The notes beneath the pieces were generated by a model, which worked only from the letters and a program-made list of their open reading frames with translations, had not been told where the DNA came from and did not search any database. From HyVt-337 sp964428895 (lineage in GTDB: Bacteria > Planctomycetota > Phycisphaerae > SM23-33), in contig CAYRZU010000078.1 of assembly GCA_964428895.1 (NCBI GenBank), forward strand, positions 1-14,790: a stretch of DNA of 14,790 nt, in the 5' to 3' direction. A program made the translations under genes and the position numbers. The first letter of the stretch is position 1; every line of letters begins with the position of its first letter. Positions 1 through 7,048 of the stretch are shown piece after piece.

Positions 1-742
1 GGGCGACCCGGTCGGCCTGGCTGTGATCGGCCACCTCGGCCTCCTGGCTGAGGTAGCCGGTGTAGTCGGCCTCCTTCAACGCGCCCACCACGGCAAAGTT
101 GTCGGTTTCCCCCTCCCCGAGCGCCACGGACTGCGTGCCCACGTGGTCCTTCACGTGCACGTGGAAGACGCGATCGGCGAAGACCCGCGCCACCTCCGCC
201 GGGTCCACCTTTGCGCTGGTGAAGTGCCCGGTGTCCAGCGTCATGCCCACGCTGGGCGAGGTGATCCGCGAGAAGACCCAATCGTAGTCGGGGATGAACT
301 GGAGCCAGTTCCGATAGTGGTTCTCCAGCGCCAGCCGCACGGGCGAATCTTCAAAGACGGGCACGAGTTCCTCCAGCGACGTCATGTACGGCTCGATCGG
401 TTCGGTGGCCCGGTCCGGCCCGCCTTCGACAATGATGCCGCACCCCAATTCGGCCGCCACGTCTACGGCGCGCTTGCAGTAATCGGTCATCGCGCGCCGC
501 TTGGCCTCGGTGGATGTCATGATGGTGCCCAGGTGCAGCCCCGCCAGCGCCAGGCCGTGATCGGCCAGCTCACGGCGCAACTCCGAGGGGCGCAGGACCC
601 GCAGGTCCCCGTGCAGCTCGCAGATCTCCTGGGCCGGGAAGGTCAGCAATTCAACGGCCTCGAACCCGGCCGCAGCCGCCTTCTTCAGGACCGACAGACG
701 ATCATCTCCCCACCAGCACACCGACGATGCACAGATCTTCAT
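1..742 (-). CDS. Sugar phosphate isomerase/epimerase, TIM barrel (partial, C-terminus beyond window)
   Basis: The minus strand is open from an ATG at 742 to the left edge (247 codons, no stop). It begins MKICASSVCWWGDD and reads as a xylose-isomerase-like (AP endonuclease 2 superfamily) TIM barrel. Visible family features are GLHLGT near residue 68, EGG near 106, LALENH (E140), TLDTGH (D170, H173), FHVHVKDH (H194/H196) and a late strand SQEAE (E234). Those acidic and histidine residues are the usual divalent-metal ligands of the fold. Family members isomerise or epimerise sugars, sugar phosphates or inositol derivatives in the cytoplasm, but the substrate cannot be read here. The first residues form beta-strand 1 directly, which supports this start, although no clear Shine-Dalgarno precedes it. 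It is transcribed away from the membrane/STAND gene pair. Only a short tail of the protein is likely missing. The fold is confident and the substrate unknown. Confidence 0.9.
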   Translation of the reverse strand, partial: MKICASSVCWWGDDRLSVLKKAAAAGFEAVELLTFPAQEICELHGDLRVLRPSELRRELADHGLALAGLHLGTIMTSTEAKRRAMTDYCKRAVDVAAELGCGIIVEGGPDRATEPIEPYMTSLEELVPVFEDSPVRLALENHYRNWLQFIPDYDWVFSRITSPSVGMTLDTGHFTSAKVDPAEVARVFADRVFHVHVKDHVGTQSVALGEGETDNFAVVGALKEADYTGYLSQEAEVADHSQADRVA

Positions 743-985
743 TCCATCGGCCACAGGATTCGCGCCTGCGCAAGAACGGTGTTGATCGACCGAAGAAACG
801 CCTCCGGCCTGGCTGTTACGCACGCCCGTCGGGACAGGCCCAAGATGCGCTCTGACGGTCCGTCACTACCAGAACGGCACAGATCCGTCAACCCAAAAGG
901 CCACAGCAGAGAGCATCCTGCCGACGATCTGCCAGGCCCGGGCCGCTTAGCGGAGGCGTCGTCCGGACCCACGGCCTCCTGACGT

Positions 986-1014
986 ACCCCGGGCATGGGC
1001 GTGTATTCCGGGGT
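986..1014. repeat. Inverted repeat, 7-bp arms
   Basis: ACCCCGG at 986-992 is the exact reverse complement of CCGGGGT at 1008-1014, with 15 bases between. It could form a GC-rich hairpin or be a protein site. No T-run follows on either strand, so I do not call it a terminator. A chance occurrence in GC-rich DNA is possible. Confidence 0.3.
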
Positions 1015-1128
1015 GGGCGGTGCCTTCTGAGGACATCACCTGATGATAGCTTCAGGAAGAATCGGTCAGCCAGAACTCGGTGAAGGGAACGCTGAAACGG
1101 CTATACGGCACACGATAGACCATTGGAG

Positions 1129-1153
1129 GTGTCATAACACATTACCGTGACAC
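1129..1153. promoter_or_regulatory. Candidate operator: GTGTCA-N13-TGACAC inverted repeat
   Basis: GTGTCA (1129-1134) and TGACAC (1148-1153) are perfect reverse complements whose centres lie 19 bases apart, about two helical turns. XRE-family proteins often bind such dyads upstream of their own operons, and the downstream operon encodes a protein with an XRE-type helix-turn-helix. The site lies about 125 bases before the first gene. The dyad is seen directly; its role as an operator is inferred. Confidence 0.3.
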
Positions 1154-1263
1154 TGGTTCCAGGTAGTCGCCGAGTCGGCAAACGTATCGGAGAATTGCCT
1201 AGACAAGGCCCTCCAAGAGCGATAAGCTATTGGGTGCTGCGAGGACAGATTCTTCCGATTCTC

Positions 1264-1269
1264 AGGAGG
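1264..1269 (+). promoter_or_regulatory. Ribosome binding site AGGAGG that sets the membrane-protein start
   Basis: A perfect AGGAGG lies 9 bases before ATG 1279. This favours 1279 over an in-frame GTG at 1147, which would add 44 residues of arginine/proline-rich sequence with no domain character. Confidence 0.8.
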
Positions 1270-1278
1270 CCTAACGAA

Positions 1279-1707
1279 ATGGCCAAGACAGGAAAGAAAG
1301 GCGGTGGTGGCGGCCGCCTACCTCGGACGATCGGTTTGGTAGCGGCGGTGATCACGATCTTGGGCGTCCTCTGCCCCGTTTGGTACTACGTCCTAGGGGA
1401 TTGGAACATCACGCTGATCTTCGTGAGCAAAGAGGATGTTGATGGCCCGAGCCCGTTTCCCGAATGTCCGGTCCTCTTAGGGCCCGTCGAACCGGGAGGA
1501 TACACGACAAACAGCAGCGGCGCCGTGACGGCCCGGATCCCGACCCGACTTCGTGATCTCGACGGAACCATCCGAAGTCCGGAGGGCAGGGCCTATCGGT
1601 TCGACACCAAGCTGAATAGGACGGACACGGTCTACGTCATCGAGGTGGACGTCAAGCGGGACCTGGCGGGAAGCCGAGGGCATGAGCATGACATTGTCTC
1701 GCAGTGA
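1279..1707 (+). CDS. Small single-pass membrane protein with a beta-rich C-terminal domain; partner of the STAND gene
   Basis: A 142-aa protein of no family I can name. Residues 1-16 are basic and glycine-rich (MAKTGKKGGGGG), and residues 17-40 form one hydrophobic membrane helix (TIGLVAAVITILGVLCPVWYY). The remaining ~100 residues look beta-rich and alternate with glycine/proline turns. A GYTTNSSGAVTARIP stretch recalls the 'tT..G.f.i' turn of carboxypeptidase-regulatory/transthyretin-like sandwiches; that is only a resemblance. The positive-inside rule predicts the N-terminus in the cytoplasm and the beta domain outside. The start is fixed by the AGGAGG 9 bases upstream. Its end overlaps the next gene by 20 bases if that gene starts at 1688 (26 if at 1682), so the two are very likely co-translated. 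It could serve as the membrane sensor or membrane effector of the STAND protein. Function unknown. Confidence 0.75.
   Translation: MAKTGKKGGGGGRLPRTIGLVAAVITILGVLCPVWYYVLGDWNITLIFVSKEDVDGPSPFPECPVLLGPVEPGGYTTNSSGAVTARIPTRLRDLDGTIRSPEGRAYRFDTKLNRTDTVYVIEVDVKRDLAGSRGHEHDIVSQ
1676..1680 (+). promoter_or_regulatory. GAGGG ribosome binding site that decides the STAND gene start
   Basis: GAGGG ends 1 base before ATG 1682 but 7 bases before the in-frame ATG 1688. Only the second spacing is normal, so I place the start at 1688 (MTLSRSELRRLRQ). The site lies inside the membrane-protein gene, as expected for translational coupling. Confidence 0.6.
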
Positions 1708-4700
1708 ACTTCGACGCCTACGGCAGGCCCGGGGGATAACACAGAAGGAGATCGCCAAAGACCTGAAGGTCGATTTCCGGACGATCTCCGACTACGAGCG
1801 GCGCAAGGCGATTCCTTCTGACGACAAGCTGCCCGCGCTGGCCAAAGCCTACGACGTAGACGTCGCGGATCTGCGTAGCTATTTCCATCCGGAGAGCCCT
1901 CTTGACGGGCCTCGTGGTTCTCTCGGAGGCGGATTTGCTCTGGTCCTGCGCGTGGCCGCAAGCGTGGACAAGGAATGGGCGGTCGAGGAGCCGAGGAGTC
2001 GCGAGATCATCGCAGAGATCCCGCGGCAGGTCCTGAGCATGGCCTCAGACTACATGCGCCTGTCAGATGGTTGGCCGGAGGAGAATGGAGCTGCGGTTCT
2101 TTACATCGAAGATCCGAGCCGGAAGGATATCATGAAGGCCGTCCGGTTTGCGGAGTACCTCAGCGAGTTTGGCGGGGAGTCAATGGCTCATAGTCTGGCG
2201 GATGAGTTCTATCTCATCACAGACCGGATCGAACTGAGTCAGTTCCTTGTCTTGGCTGGGGCCGATGGTTCGGAGGACCTGGGCCAGATGGTACGTGCCT
2301 CTTCCTCCGCCGTTGCTTTGGTCAGCAAGAAGCTCGCCGATCGTCCCAACATCTACGTTGCCAACGACCTGTTCGACATGCTGATGCCGGAAGACGTTGA
2401 CCTGTCAGCCTACTCCCACGTCTTTGAGCCGAATCGGGAGGACCTGCCCAGCCAGAGCCTTCGGTTCTTCCGTTGTCGCCACGCGGCCGTCCGCAAGCCG
2501 ACGCGCTTCGGGATCATTCCCGATCTTCCGCCAGCGCGTTTTCGCCAGGCCGAAACCGACGCCATTGTTGCCGCCCTGAATCAGGGCGGCCGCCAGATCT
2601 GTTGGATCACCGGCAAGCAGGGCGCCGGGGGCACCACCCTCGCCCTCGCCGGTCTTGAGCATATGGAAGCCCATGAGAACAGGCTGTGCTTCTGGTATAA
2701 CTGCAGCAAGCTCCTGTCGTTCGAATTTGTGGTCAGATCTATCTGTTCCGCATTTCGCCTGCAGTTGGGGGCTGATGTCAACTTTGCCATAGACCTTCTG
2801 CCCTATGTTCGCCCGGGGGAAGAATGCTGGGCTGAAGAGGCCTATGGTGTGTTCTTGGATGGCCTGCAAGGGACGGGGACCGACGTCCTCATCGTGTTCG
2901 ATAATCTGTCGAAGTCTACGGATGAGCATATCCGGAAGTTCGTCAAGTATGTGAACACGACGCCATCGAAGGTGTCAGAAGCCGCTGGCAATGTTGGTGT
3001 TCTCTGCATCGCTACGGACGACGGTGACACGGGCTTCGACGACGCCGACTTGAAAGGGGCGAACAGCCATCGCGTCCCGATGGCTCCTCTAACCGTCAAG
3101 CAGCGGGCGGAGCTTCTGGCCAGGGAGTTCGGCGCGGCCGGGCTAACGGAAGAGGATGTCGCGACGTTGACCAAGACCGTGGCCAACATTCGCCTATTGC
3201 GAATGCTGTCCGGATTCCTGGCTGCGGGGAGGGTCACGTGGGGCGACGTCCGGGATGTCCTCTTGATCGATTCCCCCGAGACTAGAGACCGGGAACTGTT
3301 CCGTCTTCTATCGGACACGTTGACTCCGCTGGAGCGTTGCGTCCTGCAGACGGCGTCTGTTCTTCATCCTTTTCTTTCGATGGAGCTCTTGCCGCATCTT
3401 GAATTGGACCTCAGGCTGGGTGTTAGCGAGAGGGACGCGCAGCGTTCCTTGACCGTGCTGCACCGGGAGCTTCAGTGTTTGCAGCGTTACTCCTGTATGG
3501 GGCATGAGGACTGGCCGCACGCCGCCGCCTACAACTGCCCAGGTGGATTTGAAACCTATGTCGAACCCACTAACGAGGAGGCCTTGTCTCTGGTGTGGTT
3601 GGCCGCGAGGTTTTTCGAGAAGCAATTAGCCGGCGAGGCGAGCTTTCCACGGTGGCAGGGCGACGACTTCCACATCTACCGTTCCTACCGGTACGCGATG
3701 CACTACTACCAGAGGATCAAGGACCTGTGTGTGGAAATCGGCGGGGACGATGATGGTCTAAGAGCGATCAAAGACGCATCGCAACTCACGGGCAAGTGGG
3801 CGCCCGTTCTGATCAGCAGTGGAAGCGTTGTAGAGCTTCTGCAGGATCTGGCTCGGCTTCTAGAGGAAGAGCCTCGCTTGCCGAGCCCCGACGACGTCGT
3901 TGACTTCCATATCAAGAGGAGCCAATTGTGGCGTGCGTTGTTCAGGAGGGACCTGAGTGCCGAACCCTTGAACGTCATATACCGGCAGGTTGATGGTCGC
4001 AAACCTAGAAACCTAGACCATATCAACCGCCTCAATCTGGAGCGGGGGATCAACGAAGCCATGGCGCGGCACTACGAGCACGCCTTCAACATATTCCGGG
4101 ATCCGGACCATAATGCTGGACAGCCTCTGCCGAATGCTGGGCCTTGTTTCACGATGCGTTTGCGCGCCGCCCAGGCCCTGATCTCATTGAACGCGCCAAT
4201 GTCCGCAGAACGCGAGCTTGAGGCTTGCAAGCAGGACACCGCCATCTGGGACGACCTGGAAAGCTGGTATGCAAGTGGCCTGACGGATTCGGCCGACGTG
4301 TCAAGCGCACTGAAGGACTACGTGCTCGGGAGCCGCTCAAGGGAACTTCGCGACACGACAAGGAATGTTGTATCGGGCCTTATGGGGATTCTCAGAAGCG
4401 ACCCAAAGCCCGACAGTGACGGTTCCCGAGATACACGCCGTTTCTTCGCCATGAAGATCCGCCATCGTTCGACGCTGGCCTACCTACGGCTGGACGGGGC
4501 CGAGGCCATGCGGTCGAGCCTGCTCTGCTACATCTACAACGACTTGGCTGTCCCGGAGAGGATCGGCTGCAACCTGAGTTTGATCCGGCTCGCCAAGGCG
4601 CTCTGTTTCCTCTATCGCGACGCCAAGTCGCTGGAATACGCCGATGCGCTTGCGGACCGAGCCATCAACGGGCTACGTCTGCGAGCGCCCTCACTGTCAT

Positions 4701-5131
4701 GGCTCGGCTACGCTTATTGGCTTAAGGCCCGGATAGCCATTGCCCCGGATTCCATGGAACTTGCCGGCACGTATATGAAGAGAAAGGAACGCTTCAGCGC
4801 GGCTCATCCCGACGATGAGTGGTGGCAGCACGACGATCTGTTCCTCCGGTTCCTTTGGTCGCTACATGAAGATGGATGGCAGGAGGAGGCGAAGGAATCC
4901 TATGAATCGTGGTTCAGCCCGGAGAGCGTTGAAAAGGAGCGGAAGCAACGGGAGGCAGAGGACCGTCGAGTGAACGAATACACCATCGTTGAGGCCAACA
5001 TTGAACTGGGCCACGCCTTGACGGAACGAGGGGACATGGCCGCGGGATTGAATTACTTCGACATCGCACGAGAGGAACATGCGAGGATTTGGGCGACCGA
5101 GTGGCCCTGCCCCGAGTGGCCCTGTCCGTAG
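1688..5131 (+). CDS. XRE-HTH / STAND (NB-ARC-like) NTPase with a helical solenoid C-terminus
   Basis: A 1147-aa multidomain signalling protein. Residues 5-58 are an XRE-type helix-turn-helix (RQARGITQKEIAKDL, then TISDYERRKAIPS). Residues 76-248 are an alternating strand/helix segment of no family I recognise. Residues ~270-530 are NTPase-like: P-loop position GKQGAGGTT (309-317), Walker-B-like VLIVFDN (400-406), a possible sensor strand GVLCIATDD (~437-445), and the NB-ARC-style PMAPLTVKQRAELLAREF (~464-481). A winged-helix-like part follows (~537-570, LFRLLSDTLTPLERCVLQTA). The rest, to about 1130, is helical and probably a TPR-like solenoid that senses a ligand. STAND proteins are nucleotide-driven switches that oligomerise on ligand binding. 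Here the invariant P-loop lysine is replaced by glycine, so ATP use may be weak or altered. The C-terminus is a duplicated EWPCP. AGA/AGG and CTA codons suggest transfer. It could be a transcriptional regulator or an anti-phage conflict protein. Confidence 0.85.
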   Translation: MTLSRSELRRLRQARGITQKEIAKDLKVDFRTISDYERRKAIPSDDKLPALAKAYDVDVADLRSYFHPESPLDGPRGSLGGGFALVLRVAASVDKEWAVEEPRSREIIAEIPRQVLSMASDYMRLSDGWPEENGAAVLYIEDPSRKDIMKAVRFAEYLSEFGGESMAHSLADEFYLITDRIELSQFLVLAGADGSEDLGQMVRASSSAVALVSKKLADRPNIYVANDLFDMLMPEDVDLSAYSHVFEPNREDLPSQSLRFFRCRHAAVRKPTRFGIIPDLPPARFRQAETDAIVAALNQGGRQICWITGKQGAGGTTLALAGLEHMEAHENRLCFWYNCSKLLSFEFVVRSICSAFRLQLGADVNFAIDLLPYVRPGEECWAEEAYGVFLDGLQGTGTDVLIVFDNLSKSTDEHIRKFVKYVNTTPSKVSEAAGNVGVLCIATDDGDTGFDDADLKGANSHRVPMAPLTVKQRAELLAREFGAAGLTEEDVATLTKTVANIRLLRMLSGFLAAGRVTWGDVRDVLLIDSPETRDRELFRLLSDTLTPLERCVLQTASVLHPFLSMELLPHLELDLRLGVSERDAQRSLTVLHRELQCLQRYSCMGHEDWPHAAAYNCPGGFETYVEPTNEEALSLVWLAARFFEKQLAGEASFPRWQGDDFHIYRSYRYAMHYYQRIKDLCVEIGGDDDGLRAIKDASQLTGKWAPVLISSGSVVELLQDLARLLEEEPRLPSPDDVVDFHIKRSQLWRALFRRDLSAEPLNVIYRQVDGRKPRNLDHINRLNLERGINEAMARHYEHAFNIFRDPDHNAGQPLPNAGPCFTMRLRAAQALISLNAPMSAERELEACKQDTAIWDDLESWYASGLTDSADVSSALKDYVLGSRSRELRDTTRNVVSGLMGILRSDPKPDSDGSRDTRRFFAMKIRHRSTLAYLRLDGAEAMRSSLLCYIYNDLAVPERIGCNLSLIRLAKALCFLYRDAKSLEYADALADRAINGLRLRAPSLSWLGYAYWLKARIAIAPDSMELAGTYMKRKERFSAAHPDDEWWQHDDLFLRFLWSLHEDGWQEEAKESYESWFSPESVEKERKQREAEDRRVNEYTIVEANIELGHALTERGDMAAGLNYFDIAREEHARIWATEWPCPEWPCP
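5099..5128 (+). repeat. 15-bp tandem duplication at the end of the STAND gene
   Basis: GAGTGGCCCTGCCCC (5099-5113) is followed directly by GAGTGGCCCTGTCCG (5114-5128), two differences in 15. It encodes EWPCP twice as the last ten residues, then TAG and TAA stops in tandem. A shorter related match, GTGGCCCTGCC, occurs about 80 bases downstream near 5210. It looks like a replication-slippage product. Confidence 0.85.
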
Positions 5132-5524
5132 TAATTCCGATCAGATCTGGTTCTTCTGTGGCCTTCAATGACCATCTTGCCGGGCTGCTGATGGCGTGGA
5201 GCTTGCCTGTGGCCCTGCCGACGGGTCGCGAATTGCCGCGTCCTGCAGTCCTGTGATGAGTAGCCAAGCTCATGACCACAATAGCAATAGGGAACGGCGG
5301 CACATCGCGGGGAGCGTCTACGGAACCGAAGGCTAGAGGCCCGAGCCCTCTGGCGCGTGGTTCAATAGGCCGGCTGCGACACAGAGCGGTGGCCGGCTTT
5401 GTGCTCCGCTGAAAAGGGGGTGGCGCAGCGGACCCCAGGCTCATGCGAGCAACGGCGGCACGTTGTCGCGAGCGGGTGGTGGACTTGGCGCCGGCATTGC
5501 GTCACACTCGGTGCGTTGTTCCCC
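5132..5524. other. Intergenic region, no supported gene
   Basis: About 390 bases between the STAND gene and the hydrolase pair. No convincing gene or tRNA is seen. An imperfect hairpin (GCTAGAGGC at 5332-5340 pairing with GCCCTCTGGC at 5345-5354, one bulge) lies in the middle. A GCCGGC pair (5369-5374 and 5392-5397) is followed by TTT. Either could end transcription of the STAND gene, but neither has a proper T-run. The reading frame of the next gene stays open back to 5399, without protein-like features before 5525. Confidence 0.5.
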
Positions 5525-7048
5525 ATGAAAGGACCGTCCATCTTGCCATTGTCGCCACGGTCAGGTAGTCATCGTTTCTCGACGTTGATTGTAGCCGACC
5601 GCGTCTGTGACGGTCTCGACACGGACGACGGCATCGCCGCGGCCATTGCCTGGTGTCATCAGCAAGCCGTCACCAAGGTCTACCTCGAGAGCTTTCGAAG
5701 CGGCTGTCTGGCGCCCCGGGAGATTCTGCGCCGGGCGGCGGATGAGTTTCGCCGGGCCGGCATCGAGGTGTCCGGCTGCATAACACCCACGAAGGTCGGC
5801 AAGATCTCGACGGGCTGGGATATCATCGCCTGCTACACCGATGCCGGGACACAGGACCAGCTTGCCGAAGTGTTCGCCTACACGGCCGAGCTGTTCGACG
5901 AGATCATGATCGACGACTTCTGGTTCACGGATTGTCAGTGCGACGCCTGTGACCGCGCTCGCCAGGCCAGGACCGTGACCATTGGCGACCAGACCTATCC
6001 CGCCCCCGGCGATACCTGGGCCGACTACCGATGCGAGCTGATGGTCCGTCTGTCGCGCGATCGGATCCTGGCGCCGGCCAGGCGAGCCAATCCGAACGTT
6101 CGGCTGATCATCAAGTTCCCGGAATGGTACGACCGTCTTCACACGCAAGGGTATGACGTGATTCGAGAGACGGCCGACTTCGACCGCATCTGGGTGGGCA
6201 CGGAGACCCGCGACTACAACGATCCGGAATGGGGCGGGCGGGTCCAGTATCAGTCCTACTTCATCATGAAGTGGCTGAGCGGAATCGGGGGCGCCAAATG
6301 TGGCGGCGGCTGGTACGACCCTTATGGCACAACGGCAACGACCTACGTGGAGCAGGCCCGGCAGACGGTCTTGGCCGGCGCGGCCGAATCGCTGCTGTTC
6401 TGCTACGGTTCGCTCTTGGAGGACACCGGGCCGGCCAAGACCGAGGCCCTTCGAGCGTGCCAGGGCGAGTTGGTAAGCGTGGCCGAACAGGTCCGGCAAC
6501 GGCGAGCGGTCGGCGTGGCGGCGTACAAACCACCCAACAGCGACGGCGCCGCCGAAGCGCACGTGTTCGACTTCGTGGGCATGATGGGTCTGCCCCTGGC
6601 GCCGTGTCACGAGTTCCCCGATGACGCCCGGTCAGCTTTCTTCTCTCTGCACGCCCTGAAAGACCCTCGGTTTGCCGAACGGCTGTCGGTTCTAATCGCC
6701 CGCGGCGCGGCCGTGCTGGTTACGGACGGCCTGGCGCGGCGGCTTGAGGGGCGCGCGCCCCTGGATGCGCCGAACGTTGGCCTCCTGCCGGCCCGGGGGG
6801 ATCCGAAGTCACTGCTGGAATGGTCGCAGGCCGACCTGGACGCGCTGCGGCAACCACTGCTGGCTCCGTTCGGCCGGACCTTCCGGGCCCCCAGCCACGT
6901 ATCGCTGTATCTGTTCGGCGACGGGAGCTGGGTCATCGAGAACTTCAACGACCGCGCGGTGACCGTAGCAATGGACGGCGTCGAAATGGAAATAGCTGGG
7001 CGCGGATGGCTTCACGAGTGGCGGCCACCACAGGATGACACCCCATGA
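5525..7048 (+). CDS. Putative glycoside hydrolase: TIM barrel plus GH42-like trimerisation domain
   Basis: A 507-aa protein starting MKGPSILPLSPRSG. Residues ~17-300 read as a (beta/alpha)8 barrel: STLIVADRVCDG (strand 1), VYLESFRSG, then GIEVSGCITP, and FDEIMIDDFWFTDCQCDACD (~125-143), where an acidic pair sits beside a CxCxxC cluster. VRLIIKFPEWYD and FDRIWVGTETRDY give later strands with candidate acids. Residues ~340-430 resemble the glutamine-amidotransferase-like trimerisation domain of GH42 beta-galactosidases (LIARGAAVLVTDGLARRL). The end (YLFGDGSWVIENFNDRAV) suggests a small beta domain. No signal peptide is obvious, so it probably acts in the cytoplasm on imported sugars. ATG 5525 is chosen because the upstream in-frame extension is arginine/tryptophan-rich and domain-free; no good ribosome site is visible. 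It overlaps the next gene by four bases. Glycosidase activity is inferred from fold only. Confidence 0.7.
   Translation: MKGPSILPLSPRSGSHRFSTLIVADRVCDGLDTDDGIAAAIAWCHQQAVTKVYLESFRSGCLAPREILRRAADEFRRAGIEVSGCITPTKVGKISTGWDIIACYTDAGTQDQLAEVFAYTAELFDEIMIDDFWFTDCQCDACDRARQARTVTIGDQTYPAPGDTWADYRCELMVRLSRDRILAPARRANPNVRLIIKFPEWYDRLHTQGYDVIRETADFDRIWVGTETRDYNDPEWGGRVQYQSYFIMKWLSGIGGAKCGGGWYDPYGTTATTYVEQARQTVLAGAAESLLFCYGSLLEDTGPAKTEALRACQGELVSVAEQVRQRRAVGVAAYKPPNSDGAAEAHVFDFVGMMGLPLAPCHEFPDDARSAFFSLHALKDPRFAERLSVLIARGAAVLVTDGLARRLEGRAPLDAPNVGLLPARGDPKSLLEWSQADLDALRQPLLAPFGRTFRAPSHVSLYLFGDGSWVIENFNDRAVTVAMDGVEMEIAGRGWLHEWRPPQDDTP

Larger units (their letters stand above)
743..1278. other. Divergent intergenic region, no supported gene
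   Basis: About 540 bases separate the minus-strand isomerase from the plus-strand membrane-protein gene. I see no convincing protein, tRNA or sigma-70 promoter with both boxes. It holds several short inverted repeats: 7-bp arms at 986-992/1008-1014, 6-bp arms at 1129-1134/1148-1153, and an 11-bp palindrome with a 1-nt centre (GCCGA/TCGGC) at 1169-1179. The promoters of both flanking genes must lie here or be unlike the consensus. Confidence 0.6.

Noticed and set aside
935..944. GGCCCGGGCC palindrome
   Set aside because: A 10-bp GC palindrome is expected by chance in DNA this GC-rich and has no supporting context.
23..982. Long plus-strand open frame opposite the left-edge isomerase
   Set aside because: Its protein is rich in H, R and Q with no domain. 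The opposite strand encodes a clear TIM-barrel enzyme with metal-ligand motifs, so this is a GC-rich antisense shadow.
739..996. 85-codon minus-strand frame ending ATGA over the isomerase start
   Set aside because: The 4-base overlap looks like coupling, but the protein is Arg/Ser/Pro-rich with no domain or ribosome site. I treat it as chance.
1147..1278. N-terminal extension of the membrane protein from a GTG start
   Set aside because: The extension has no hydrophobic or domain character, and a perfect AGGAGG sits before the internal ATG at 1279.
5290..5400. tRNA-like stretch (GTGGTTCAATAGGCC)
   Set aside because: It has a weak resemblance to a T-arm, but no matching acceptor stem, anticodon arm or 3' end can be folded around it.
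5561..6610. 349-codon minus-strand frame opposite the barrel hydrolase
   Set aside because: It has no recognisable motif. The plus strand has coherent barrel motifs and coupling to the next gene.
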